NCBI GenBank assembly: GCA_965249185.1
Contig: CBDFLS010000001.1
Coordinates: forward strand, 124,001 to 188,000
Direction of reading: 5' to 3'
DNA: 64,000 bases
Source of the DNA: CBDFLS01 sp965249185
Lineage (GTDB): Bacteria > Chloroflexota > Dehalococcoidia > Lucifugimonadales > Australimonadaceae
A program made the position numbers and the translations under genes. The notes beneath the pieces were generated by a model that saw only the letters and a program-made list of their open reading frames with translations, was not told where the DNA came from and made no database searches. Positions 42,549-50,860 of this stretch are shown piece by piece. Each line of letters begins with the position of its first letter. The stretch's first letter is position 1.

Positions 42549-43044
42549 ATGGCGATCGTTCCCGGCTGACAGGGCCGTTACTTCGAGGACTTCAACGTCG
42601 GCGACGTCTACCGCTGCCGAATGGGGCGCACGGTGACGGAGGCGGACAACATCTGGTTCAGCCTGCTTACCAACAACACGAATCAGGTCCACTTCAACAA
42701 CGAGTACGGCAAGCGCACCGAGTTCGGCAGGTGCCTCATCAACAGCACGCTGACGCTGGCCATCGTCACGGGGATGAGCACCGCCGACGTCAGCGAGAAC
42801 GGGTTCGCGCTGGGGTGGGACGAGGTGAAGCTGCCCAACCCGCTCTTCGCCGGCGACACCCTCTACTCCGAGAGCGAGGTGCTGGAGGCGCGGGAGTCGA
42901 AGTCTCGGCCCGAGCAGGGCATCGTCAAGGTGCGCTCGCGAGGCATCCAGCAGGAGGGGAAGGTGGTGCTGGAGTTTACCCGCGGCGTCATGGTCTGGAA
43001 GCGGGACCACGCCCCCCGTCCGGGACCTGTTCCCGGAAGTCTAG
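42549..43044 (+). pseudogene. MaoC-family enoyl-CoA hydratase with nonsense codon and frameshift
   Basis: The intended frame starts at ATG 42549 (MAIVPG), meets TGA at 42567-42569 where relatives have Trp, then continues GRYFEDFNVGDVYRCRMGRT and VTEADNIWFSLLTNNTNQVHF. A second lesion is an extra C in the C6 run near 43012. Removing it gives the normal ending VRDLFPEV and a TAG at 43042. Without that repair the frame runs on into hisG antisense to 43337. Translation could restart at ATG 42621 and keep the hot-dog core. The enzyme would hydrate a mesaconyl- or crotonyl-type CoA. Confidence 0.72.
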
Positions 43045-43050
43045 TCGCGG

Positions 43051-44088
43051 CTACTCCCGCCCCAGCTCGCGCAGCAGCGCCGCGAAGGCCCGGCTCTGCT
43101 CATGGAAGAGGTAGCCGGTCTCCGAAACCGCGACGGAGGCGGCGCCGATGGCCCGAAGATGGTCCACCGCCGCCGTCAGGTGCACCTTGGGCACCAGGAT
43201 CGTCACTGCATACCACTTGCCGCTGTCCGGCCCGTACACCCGTGCCACCGTGGGCCCGTGGAGCCCCGTCAGCTCGGGACGGTCCAGCGCCCTGGCGGCC
43301 ACCGCCTCCTCCGACGGCCCCGCCACGTTGGCGGTGAGCCGGTAGTAGCCGCCGGCGTCCAGGTGGGCCTCCATCCGCTCCACCACCTCGCGGGCGGCCT
43401 CCAGCGCGCCGGGACGCTCCCTGAGCAGGCGGCGGTTGGCGATTAGACAGCCCTCCGACCTCAACACCCCGCCGTCGGCCAGCGTCTTCAGCCGGTTCTC
43501 GCGCAGGGTCACCCCGCTGGAGGCGATATCCACGATCACGTCGGCGTAGCCCATGGCCGGGGCCGCCTCCAGCGTGCCCGTGACCGCCGACAGGCTGAAA
43601 TAGTTGATCCCCTGACCGTGGAGGAACCGCTGGACCAGTCGGGGGTACTTGGTGGCCACCTGCAGCTCTCGTCCGCTCTCCCGGAACTCCACCGCCAGAT
43701 CGGCCAGGTCGGCCATGGAGCCCACGTCCACCCATGAGTCGGGCACCGCCACCACCAGCTCGCACCGCCCGAAGCCCAGCCCCTGGACCACCATGAACGC
43801 CTCGCCATGTTCCAGCCGGTTCTCCTGGAACCGGTCGTAGCCCACCACCCCCATCTCCACGTTCCCCGCTTCCACCTTGGAGGTGATGTCGGCGGTGCGT
43901 TGGAAGAGTACTTCCAGTCCCTCCACCGATGGGACCGTGGCGGTGTAGCGGCGTGGGCTGGGACGCCAGACGTCCAGGCCGCAGTCGGCCAGGAACCGGA
44001 GCGTGGGCTCGTACATCTCCCCATCGCTGGGGATGGCCAGCCGCAGCCGAGCGCTATCGGGTGCGTTCATCTGTTGAGCCATCTGCAT
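43051..44088 (-). CDS. hisG: ATP phosphoribosyltransferase, with C-terminal extension
   Basis: 345 residues. RLRLAIPSDGEMYEPTLRFL, VGYDRFQEN, YADVIVDIASSGVTLRENRLK form the catalytic core. About 120 further residues after that (through DSGKWYAVTILVPKVHLTAA) resemble the HisG C-terminal regulatory domain, so this is a long form that normally needs no HisZ. It nevertheless overlaps by 35 bases the end of a HisZ/HisRS-like gene. It is step 1 of histidine synthesis. Confidence 0.92.
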   Translation of the reverse strand: MQMAQQMNAPDSARLRLAIPSDGEMYEPTLRFLADCGLDVWRPSPRRYTATVPSVEGLEVLFQRTADITSKVEAGNVEMGVVGYDRFQENRLEHGEAFMVVQGLGFGRCELVVAVPDSWVDVGSMADLADLAVEFRESGRELQVATKYPRLVQRFLHGQGINYFSLSAVTGTLEAAPAMGYADVIVDIASSGVTLRENRLKTLADGGVLRSEGCLIANRRLLRERPGALEAAREVVERMEAHLDAGGYYRLTANVAGPSEEAVAARALDRPELTGLHGPTVARVYGPDSGKWYAVTILVPKVHLTAAVDHLRAIGAASVAVSETGYLFHEQSRAFAALLRELGRE

Positions 44089-45700
44089 ACACCATCACCA
44101 CGCGCTTGAACCCTTTGCGTCGCGCGTAGGCCATCGCTTCGGTCTCCGTCCTTCCCGACACCTCGAGCACGGCGGCGACGCCCTGAGCCCGCAGCCGCTC
44201 GGCCACCTCCACCGCCGCATCGGGCGCTCCGAGCGGCACCACCAGCACGTCGGCGACGGCGTCGGCCTGGGCGCCACGGGACGCCTCCGGCAGCGCCTGG
44301 AGCACGCGGTCGAGCGAGTAGGCGAAGCCCAGGGCCGGCGCGTCCCGCCTGCCGCCCAATGCCTTGACCAGCCCATCGTAGCGTCCGCCGCCGCCCAGAG
44401 AGACGCCGGTGCGCGGGTGGTCGATTTCGAACACCATCCCCGTGTAATAGGCGATACCCCGGGCCATGCCCAGGTCCAGCGTCACCGGCGCGCCCTTGAG
44501 GCCGTAGGGGGCCAGCGCCTCCAGCAGCGCCTCCACGGGGCGCAGCAGCCCTCGGTCGAGCCGGTGCTGTCCCAGCAGATGGTTGAGCTCCTGGAGCGTC
44601 TTCTGCGGCGGGCCCGCTATCCCGGCCAGCGCAACGGCGAACTCGAGCCCCAGTTCCATCTGGGCGGGGTCCTCGTGCTCCCGGAGCTTCCGGAGATAAC
44701 GCACGAGCACCTCCTGGGGGGTGCGCTGGCCCATGGGGCCGCTTACGGCATTTCCCAGGAACCCCTCCACCATCTCCTGGGCCTCGCTGGCTTCCAGCCG
44801 GCGCACGAGCCGGGTCAGCCCGCGGGGGCCTTGGGGTCGCAATAGACCCAGGTCGGCCGCCCGCTGCCGCACCCGGTCCACCGCTTCAGCCCCCTGGCGC
44901 AGCTCCCCCAGCGATCCCAATAGAAAAACGCGGGCCCGCTCCGACAACTTCAGGCCCTGGAGCATGCTGTTGACAGCGCTCAGGTGTCCGAGCCGCAGCC
45001 GGCACCCCCGGAGTCCAAGATTCGTGAGCCCCTGTAGTGCCAGCGCCACCACCTCGGCGTCGGCGGCCGTGCCTCCCGCGCCAATCAGCTCGGCCCCCAA
45101 CTGAAGGAACTCCCGAGGCCCGGACTCGTCGGGCTCGTACCGGAACACCGTGCCGGCGTACTGCCACCGGTGGGGTGGCCGGCTCTTCAGGCTCCCTTGC
45201 ACGTAGGCGCGCACCACCGACGACGTGAACTCTGGACGGAGGCTCACGCGGCGTCCGCTGGGGTCCGTGAAGCTGTACATCTTGGCGGCCAGCTCGCCGC
45301 CGGACTTGCGTAGAAAGAGCTCCGTCTGCTCCAGCGCAGGCGTCGCGACGGTCTCATAGCCCCGCTTGGCCAGGAACTGCTGGGCCTTGGACTGGAGATT
45401 TGTCAGCCGCCGCCACTGCTGGGGCGTCTTGTCCTGAGCGCCGGCAAGGCGCCGCACCTCAGCCGCGAGGACCGCGTTCCCCGTGGCCTTGGCGGCCGCC
45501 CGCAGCTCCAGGGCTGTCCTGCCCAAGGCCTCCAGCCAGCGCTCCATGGTGGGCCGGGAAACGCCCAGCTCGCCGCCGACGCCGACCAGGTTGCCGTGGT
45601 GGGCGTACAGCTCTACCAGCACATCCCAGATCGGCCTCTCATACTGGGCCTCTGCGAGCACCATTCTTGGAAATCGGACCGTTATGTTCCGGTCTGTCAT
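44054..45700 (-). CDS. HisRS/HisZ-like protein with N-terminal helix-turn-helix
   Basis: 548 residues. Residues 100-450 are the class II synthetase core: motif 2 is FRYEPDESGPREFLQLGAELIG and the histidine-binding motif is LGMARGIAYYTGMVFEI. Residues 455-540 resemble an anticodon-binding domain. Residues 25-58 (WDVLVELYAHHGNLVGVGGE, then LGVSRPTMERWLEA) look like a helix-turn-helix of the Fis/HTH_8 kind, which is not a normal part of HisRS or HisZ. It overlaps hisG. It may be histidyl-tRNA synthetase, the HisG regulatory subunit, or a histidine-sensing regulator; which one is unknown. Confidence 0.75.
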   Translation of the reverse strand: MTDRNITVRFPRMVLAEAQYERPIWDVLVELYAHHGNLVGVGGELGVSRPTMERWLEALGRTALELRAAAKATGNAVLAAEVRRLAGAQDKTPQQWRRLTNLQSKAQQFLAKRGYETVATPALEQTELFLRKSGGELAAKMYSFTDPSGRRVSLRPEFTSSVVRAYVQGSLKSRPPHRWQYAGTVFRYEPDESGPREFLQLGAELIGAGGTAADAEVVALALQGLTNLGLRGCRLRLGHLSAVNSMLQGLKLSERARVFLLGSLGELRQGAEAVDRVRQRAADLGLLRPQGPRGLTRLVRRLEASEAQEMVEGFLGNAVSGPMGQRTPQEVLVRYLRKLREHEDPAQMELGLEFAVALAGIAGPPQKTLQELNHLLGQHRLDRGLLRPVEALLEALAPYGLKGAPVTLDLGMARGIAYYTGMVFEIDHPRTGVSLGGGGRYDGLVKALGGRRDAPALGFAYSLDRVLQALPEASRGAQADAVADVLVVPLGAPDAAVEVAERLRAQGVAAVLEVSGRTETEAMAYARRKGFKRVVMVYADGSTDERTR

Positions 45701-45714
45701 AGCTGCACCATAAG

Positions 45715-45744
45715 ATTATTCCCATATGAGCAATAAACTGTCAA
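45715..45744 (-). promoter_or_regulatory. Promoter upstream of the HisRS/HisZ-hisG operon
   Basis: On the minus strand a consensus -35 TTGACA (45739-45744) and a -10 AATAAT (45715-45720) are 18 bases apart. The predicted RNA would start only a few bases before the ATG at 45700, and no ribosome site is seen, so translation may be leaderless. Confidence 0.55.
45716..45736. promoter_or_regulatory. Possible operator between -35 and -10
   Basis: An imperfect palindrome TTATT ... CATATG ... AATAA lies across the spacer and -10 of the promoter above. Its position would let a bound protein block transcription. The helix-turn-helix of the downstream gene is a candidate binder, by inference. Confidence 0.35.
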
Positions 45745-45841
45745 GTAATGATACAAATACTATGGCAAATTAAGGCGGCCGCGAGCATGGGCCCCTGCTC
45801 CCTTAGGTGGGGCCGCGTGAGATGCGTGCCAATAGAAGGGG

Positions 45842-47131
45842 CTAAGTGGGCTCTCGCTCCGAGCCTTCGCGTATGTCGAGCACTTGGCGCCGCCGCAGTA
45901 CCGCTTGTCCCACGACAACTGAGCCGCCGATGGTGAGCGCCACGGGCACGCCGATAACGCTGCCGATGGCGCCCATGACGAAGCCGCCAACGGAGGTGAG
46001 CGCCACGGCCATGCTGTAGATACTGATTATCCGGCCTCGCATGTGGAGGGGCGCCAATAGCTGAAGCAGCGTGGAGAGGGTCAAATCGTACGCCATGAGA
46101 CATCCCAGTGTGAGCATGGCTAAAACAAGAGAGAGGGGAAAGGAACGTGAAAGCGAGAAGCCGATCAGGGCCAAGCCTCCCGCCCCGGCGCAGACCAGGA
46201 TAACCGGGGGTTTGCGCCAGGCGCCGGCCGTGGCCGCTACCGCCAAAACCGCGATGAACCCTCCCACGCCCGTAGCCGCGGAGAGGAAGCCCATCGCGAG
46301 AGGCCCCATGTTCAGCACGTTCTTCGCCATGACCGGGATCATGGTAAGGAAGGAGAACCCGAGGCTCTCCACCAAAAAACTGAAGGTGAGGAGGGTGCGT
46401 ATCGGAGGGTCCTTGGCGGCATAGCCGATGCCCTCCTTGATCTGGCTCGCAAAGCTGGTGCCAACCAGGTCGACCTGTCCGGTGACTCGAAGGGGGATGA
46501 GGACGAGGGCCGCGAGCAGTTGGGCAACCCCCATGAAAGCATAGGCCGACCAGATGCCGGCCCATGCGATGAGCAGTCCCACGGCCAATGACCCCACAGC
46601 CATCATGGGGCTGAGGCCGAGCCGCCAGAGAGCCGAGGCGTTCAGGAGGCGGCGGGGCCCCGCTATGTCATAGAGGAGCGCATGGGTGGCGGTCCACGTC
46701 AGCGCCTGAAACGCGCCCATGACCGCCGCTATGACCAGCGCCAGCCACAGGGTGGTCGCGGAGAAGTAGCTGGTCACCGCGATCACTCCGGCGGCGGCCG
46801 AGCCCGCGAGCCCGCCGATGATGATCAGCTTCTGGCGCTGCACCCGGTCCACGATCACGCCCGCGACGACGGAGAAGACCACTTGGCTGCCGCCCATGAG
46901 CACCGCCGACACCCCTACCCACAGAGGCGAGTCGTTGGTGAGGGTGAGAACCAGCCAGCCGTGGACCACGAGCCGGACGCCCAGCGCCGTGGCGGAGAGC
47001 ATGCCGTTGGTGAAGACGAGCCGGAACCCCGGCAAGTTAAACGCGGCCAGGGGCCGGTCCCGTGCCTGGGACTTAGCCACTGGCTTTGACGCGATGCGGC
47101 AGGCCGGCGGGCGGAAGGCCCGCGACTCCAT
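45842..47131 (-). CDS. MFS transporter
   Basis: 429 residues with about 12 membrane helices. FRLVFTNGMLSATALGVRLVVHGWLVLTLT begins helix 1, and GVIVDRVQRQKLIIIGG is the A-like loop motif. It belongs to the same exporter-like group as the protein at 27204-28484. It ends a run after birA, 42 bases apart. The substrate is unknown. Confidence 0.85.
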   Translation of the reverse strand: MESRAFRPPACRIASKPVAKSQARDRPLAAFNLPGFRLVFTNGMLSATALGVRLVVHGWLVLTLTNDSPLWVGVSAVLMGGSQVVFSVVAGVIVDRVQRQKLIIIGGLAGSAAAGVIAVTSYFSATTLWLALVIAAVMGAFQALTWTATHALLYDIAGPRRLLNASALWRLGLSPMMAVGSLAVGLLIAWAGIWSAYAFMGVAQLLAALVLIPLRVTGQVDLVGTSFASQIKEGIGYAAKDPPIRTLLTFSFLVESLGFSFLTMIPVMAKNVLNMGPLAMGFLSAATGVGGFIAVLAVAATAGAWRKPPVILVCAGAGGLALIGFSLSRSFPLSLVLAMLTLGCLMAYDLTLSTLLQLLAPLHMRGRIISIYSMAVALTSVGGFVMGAIGSVIGVPVALTIGGSVVVGQAVLRRRQVLDIREGSEREPT

Positions 47132-47173
47132 GGCCCGCGTTGCTCACGACTGTGTTGTTCACGCCTCTGTTGT

Positions 47174-47950
47174 TCATGATTGAAGGGTTACCTCGCCCGC
47201 CTGAAGCGTGACTCTGCCGCCGTCGCCGCGGAGGAGCACGAGAGCGCCATCGGACGTCACGTCCTCGGCGAGCCCCGACGCTTCGCCACCGGGCCAGCGC
47301 ACCGTGACCTGTCGTCCCAGCGTGTCCAGCGCCTCGCGCCAGAGAGCGATCAGCTCATCTCCCGCTGCTGCCCGACCGTGCAAAGCGTCCATCGCCTCAA
47401 GCACCGCGGTGGCCGACTGCTCGACCTCGACTCGACGCCCCGTGGCCGCTCGCAGACTCGTAGCCGATTCGCTGAGCTCCGGGTGCCGGCGGAAGTCCAG
47501 GTCCAGGTTCAATCCTATGCCGGCCACCGCCGTGATCTCTCCTTCGGTATCGGCCCGCGACTCGACCAGGACTCCGCAGACCTTCTTCCCATCGATGCGC
47601 ACGTCGTTGGGCCATTTGATGGTGCACCGCGCCTCCACCAGCGTCCTCACCGCCCGGACCGCCGCCAGGCTGGCCGCGATGCTCAGCAGCGGCGCCGCCG
47701 ACAGGGTTGGCCTGAGCACCACGGAGAGGTGCAGCGACCCGCCAGGCTCGCCAACCCACGGGCGGTCGAACCGGCCTCGGCCGCTGGTCTGCTCATTGGC
47801 GATGACCGCCGTTCCGTCGGCCGCGCCCGCGCCCGCAAGCTCCCACGCCACGTTCATGGTGGAGCCTACCCGGTCGTAGAGCAGCACATGGGCGCCCATA
47901 CGCCGGTCGGGCACAAACCACTCCACCTGAGCGCGCGGGGACTGCGTCAT
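47174..47950 (-). CDS. birA: Biotin-[acetyl-CoA-carboxylase] ligase, class I
   Basis: 258 residues from the ATG at 47950, which overlaps the upstream stop as ATGA. YDRVGSTMNVA, the biotinyl-AMP loop NEQTSGRGRFDRPWVGEPGGS and IKWPNDVRIDGKKVCGVLVES are diagnostic. The C-terminal SH3-like domain is present. There is no DNA-binding domain, so it is not a repressor. It would biotinylate the partner of the carboxyltransferase encoded at 58470. Confidence 0.93.
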   Translation of the reverse strand: MTQSPRAQVEWFVPDRRMGAHVLLYDRVGSTMNVAWELAGAGAADGTAVIANEQTSGRGRFDRPWVGEPGGSLHLSVVLRPTLSAAPLLSIAASLAAVRAVRTLVEARCTIKWPNDVRIDGKKVCGVLVESRADTEGEITAVAGIGLNLDLDFRRHPELSESATSLRAATGRRVEVEQSATAVLEAMDALHGRAAAGDELIALWREALDTLGRQVTVRWPGGEASGLAEDVTSDGALVLLRGDGGRVTLQAGEVTLQS

Positions 47951-48864
47951 GGGACCGTATGGCGTACCGGAGATGTGCGCCGCCGAGCGCCGGGACGAGC
48001 CGTGGCTCGCGGCCTCGCCGTCACGGCTGTTTCCACCAGCTCGTGGAGCAGGCCGAGCACCTCGGCGCACTGCTCCAAGGAATACCCATCCACGGACGCC
48101 TCTTGCTTCCCAGTGATGGCGTCCACAGCCCCCAACTCCAGGGCGCGCCGGAGCAGCATCTCCTGGGCAACGGCCGACGGGAGCAGGTTGCGGCCGGTGA
48201 GCGTTGAGAGGGCGGCGAGCAGCCCGTATGCACCCCAGTGGGAGGTCCCAGCGATGATGGTGTGGGCGGTCTTGGTCAGAGCGGGATAGGAGGTGACATC
48301 CTCCAGCACCAGCGCCTTGGCCAGGTTTCCCATGCCTATCTCGTTCCCAGTATCGCCGATGCCGATGCTGGCGGAGAACTCCTCGAAGAGCAGGTCCAGC
48401 TTGGACATGGCCAGCGTGATATCCATGCCCCGGTGGTTCAGGTACCGCTCCCCCTGGGTAAACCCGACCCGCTCGATGGCTATCAGGAGCGATGGGCGAA
48501 GGGTGTCGAGAAGGCGCCTGGCCTCGGCGCGGCTGGTCTCCCGCTCGCCCCAAGGGAAGTCGATCACCCGCGAAGGGTCGTCCACCATGCCGGCCAGCAC
48601 CGGGACAGTGGGCCCATCGGTTACATAGTGAACGGGCCGCCCAAGCTGCTCCAGGGCCCGGCCCATGGCCACCGCGCCCAGGGGACCGTCGGTCTCGCCG
48701 CTGCCGGCGTGCAAAATGAAGAAACCGGTGGCGATCACCACCGGCCCAGGACGGTCCAGCAAGAAGCGGGCCGCCTCCGTGCAGTAGTTGTCGGGCATAT
48801 AGTGCGCCACCCGGGAGATGCCCCGGCGGTCGCTCCGCAGAATCGCCTCTTCGATCGCTCCCAT
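47947..48864 (-). CDS. DUF4392/D-glutamate-cyclase-like protein
   Basis: 305 residues. GPVVIATGFFILHAGSGETDGPLGAVAMGRALEQLG and LIAIERVGFTQGERYLNHRGMDI, with IGIGDTGNEIGMGNL, match the DUF4392 family that includes the mitochondrial D-glutamate cyclase DGLUCY. In bacteria this may turn over D-glutamate or 5-oxo-D-proline. Its stop overlaps the birA start, so the two are cotranslated. The metabolic link to biotin is not obvious. Confidence 0.75.
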   Translation of the reverse strand: MGAIEEAILRSDRRGISRVAHYMPDNYCTEAARFLLDRPGPVVIATGFFILHAGSGETDGPLGAVAMGRALEQLGRPVHYVTDGPTVPVLAGMVDDPSRVIDFPWGERETSRAEARRLLDTLRPSLLIAIERVGFTQGERYLNHRGMDITLAMSKLDLLFEEFSASIGIGDTGNEIGMGNLAKALVLEDVTSYPALTKTAHTIIAGTSHWGAYGLLAALSTLTGRNLLPSAVAQEMLLRRALELGAVDAITGKQEASVDGYSLEQCAEVLGLLHELVETAVTARPRATARPGARRRTSPVRHTVP

Positions 48865-48936
48865 GGGAGTGCCTCTTGGCGCAACAGCCTACCGCCTCAA
48901 GAGGGCAAGGGCAACCGGGCGGTTACGCCCGTGGGC

Positions 48937-48942
48937 TATAAT
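48937..48942 (+). promoter_or_regulatory. -10 box of tRNA-Gly
   Basis: TATAAT ends ten bases before the mature tRNA 5' end. No clear -35 is seen; a small GGGCG/CGCCC hairpin lies just upstream. Confidence 0.5.
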
Positions 48943-48952
48943 AGGAAGCGAT

Positions 48953-49027
48953 GCGGGAGTAGCTCAGCGGCAGAGCCCCTGCCTTCCAAGCAGGTTGTCG
49001 TGGGTTCAACTCCCATCTCCCGCTCCA
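48953..49027 (+). tRNA. tRNA-Gly (anticodon TCC)
   Basis: The acceptor arms GCGGGAG and CTCCCGC pair fully. The D arm is GCTCAGCGGCAGAGC, the anticodon stem CCTGC/GCAGG encloses CTTCCAA with TCC, and the T arm is TGGGTTCAACTCCCA. CCA is encoded at 49025-49027. Confidence 0.97.
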
Positions 49028-49351
49028 TCAGCTATCGAACAGTCTGCTCTTGAGCGGCTTCCCTGCCTGCCGTGAGCGCGATGCTCCCACCCCTCCCCAG
49101 GATCAAAGTGGCCGCAAGGCGCCGCAAGGGATGCCAACCCCGCGTTAGCTAAGAGACCCATGCGGGGTTGCGTTCTCGACCTGCCCGGCCCGGCGAATTG
49201 GTAGCCACCCGCGGTCAGGCAGCAAAGCCGATCGTCTAGAAGCGGACCACCTAGCCGGCTCCCCACTCGACAGTGCCTTGCATCAGTTCGTGGTGAAGGG
49301 GTATTCCCAACTGCAGCCCGTGAGATCAGTCAGGACGCCAGGGGTGCCCCC
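49028..49351. other. Interval after tRNA-Gly without a recognised gene
   Basis: Nothing coding is supported in these 324 bases. The one clear structure is a perfect 9-bp inverted repeat CAACCCCGC / GCGGGGTTG near 49136-49172 with a loop of about 18 bases and no T-run, so it is not a standard terminator. Confidence 0.5.
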
Positions 49352-49867
49352 CTAGTAGATGTAGGGCGTAGCGGTTGGCTCGGGTGCAGGTGTAGCGGTC
49401 GGCCAGGACGTAGCGGTTGGCGTGGGTGCAGGCATGGGGGTCGGCTCGGGTGTCGGCGTAGCCGTAGCCGTGGGGGTCGCGGTTGGCGTAGGTGTAGGCG
49501 TGGGGGTCGGCAGCGGCGTGGCCGTGGCCGTGGGGGTCGCGGTTGGCGTGGCTGTAGGCGTGGGGGTTGGCAGCGGCGTGGCCGTGGGCGTCGCGGTTGG
49601 CGTGGCTGTAGGCGTTGGGGTTGGCTCGGGCGTTGCGGTGGCCGTGGGCGTCGCGGTTGGCGTAGCTGTAGGCGTTGGGGTTGGCTCGGGCGTGGCCGTG
49701 GGTGTCGCGGTTGGCGTAGGTGTCGGCGTTGGAGTTGGCTCGGGTGTCGCCGTGGCCGTGGGCGGTGGAGACAGAGTTGGTGTTGGCGTGGGTGTAGGCT
49801 GGGCGCAAGCCGTGGCGAGCAATGCCAAAGAGAAGAAGGCCCCCGCGTAAATCCCCGCCACTTTCAT
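49352..49867 (-). CDS. Pro/Thr-rich repeat lipoprotein
   Basis: 171 residues from the ATG at 49867. MKVAGIYAGAFFSLALLATAC is a lipoprotein signal. The rest is almost only Pro, Thr and Ala with Glu or Leu marking repeat ends (PTPTATPTATPTATATPEPT style), ending in PYIY. Such stalks are extended and often glycosylated. No domain follows the stalk, so either it is a surface coat protein or a truncated stalk. The coding is on the minus strand; the Gly/Val-rich frame opposite is a shadow. Confidence 0.6.
   Translation of the reverse strand: MKVAGIYAGAFFSLALLATACAQPTPTPTPTLSPPPTATATPEPTPTPTPTPTATPTATPEPTPTPTATPTATPTATATPEPTPTPTATPTATPTATPLPTPTPTATPTATPTATATPLPTPTPTPTPTATPTATATPTPEPTPMPAPTPTATSWPTATPAPEPTATPYIY
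49431..49775. repeat. Tandem 54-60 bp repeat coding for the Pro/Thr stalk
   Basis: Blocks recur at about 60-bp steps (for example GGTTGGCTCGGGC at 49619 and 49679, and GGCAGCGGCGTGGCC near 49508 and 49568), with one 54-bp step between. One block codes for about 18-20 residues. The number of blocks is likely to vary between strains. Confidence 0.7.
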
Positions 49868-49958
49868 GCCACCATCTTGATGAAGATAAGGATACGACCG
49901 CGCAAAGTACAAAGCAACGGACTGCGGGACCCGCGAAGGTCGCTCAGCCCAGCAGCGC

Positions 49959-50712
49959 CTACTCGAACGCCTCGGCGGAGTCCTGGGGCTCGTACGCCAG
50001 CACCTGACGGGGGTGCTCGATGTCCCGGTAGCCCCACCGATTGCTGGAGGTGGCGAAAAAGATGTCGTAGGCCAGCTCCGGCGGGGCCTCGAAGCACTTT
50101 TCGAGCACCTGCACCACATCCCGATGGCTCAAATACAATGAGGTCTGGCGGGGTGTCCGGGGATGGTCCTCCCGGCCCACCCAGCCGATGCGCACGCACA
50201 GGACCGACAGGCCGTGGGTATCGGAGAAGTAGCGCCCTATCGCCTCGCCCCAGACCTTGGACGCGCCGTAGATGTCCGTCGGCTGGACGGTTGCGTGGGT
50301 GACCCTGGCGAACCGCTCGGGGGACCTCGTCATACCTGCCCGTGGTCAGCGCGTCGTAGGGGGGCGTCCGCTCGATGCCCCGGACGGTGCTGCCGCTGCT
50401 GGCGAACACCACTCGCTTCACGCCCGCGAGCCTGGCCGCCTCGTAGACGTTGTAGGCGCCGACGATGTTGGCCGAAAGCGCCGCCTCCCAATCGGTAAAG
50501 CCCAAGGAGGCCGCCAGGTGCACCACCGTGTCCTGCCCCTGGAATGCGGGCTTGATCGCCTCCAGGTCCGATATGTCCGCCTGGAAGCATTCCACGCCCT
50601 CGACAGGGCGGCGGTTCAAGGCGCTCAGCAGGTATCCGCCCTTGTGCTCCAGGTGCCGTCGGAGCAGGCCGCCGATGAGACCGCTCATGCCGGTGATCAG
50701 GACACGTTTCAT
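49959..50712 (-). pseudogene. NAD-dependent epimerase/dehydratase with one-base frameshift
   Basis: The first part (from ATG 50712) has MKRVLITGMSGLIGGLLRRHL with the Rossmann glycine motif and VVHLAASLGFTDWE, then VVFASSGSTVRG. After about residue 129 the frame is lost in a run of five C (50319-50323). The frame displaced by one base continues ERFARVTHATVQPTDIYGAS with the catalytic Tyr-xxx-Lys (YGASK) and ends SAEAFE. Removing one C restores a 250-residue short-chain sugar epimerase/reductase of the extended SDR type. A sequencing error or a real loss of function cannot be told apart here. Confidence 0.7.
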
Positions 50713-50860
50713 CCGCCGTTGGCCTCCCGCGCCGCGCAGAGCTTGACGATAGACCGCGGGCATTCTACCATCTGCCGCGCGCTGGCTTGACGCCCACACC
50801 CGCGTCCAGACGGCGTCTGACCTCCATCGATACCACATCAGCAGAGATAGCGAGGCGAGC

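Noticed and set aside
42567..42569. TGA in the MaoC gene as selenocysteine
   Set aside because: The expected residue is Trp, not Cys, no SECIS-like stem is evident after the codon, and the gene has a second lesion.
49180..49300. Signal recognition particle RNA after tRNA-Gly
   Set aside because: GGTCAGGCAGCAAAGCC looks vaguely similar, but the conserved GGAAGGAAGCAG core is missing on both strands.
49422..49850. Plus-strand Gly/Val-rich frame (MGAGMGVGSGVGVAVAV)
   Set aside because: It is the reverse of the Pro/Thr repeat. The minus strand has the signal peptide and lipobox, the plus strand has no ribosome site or domain.
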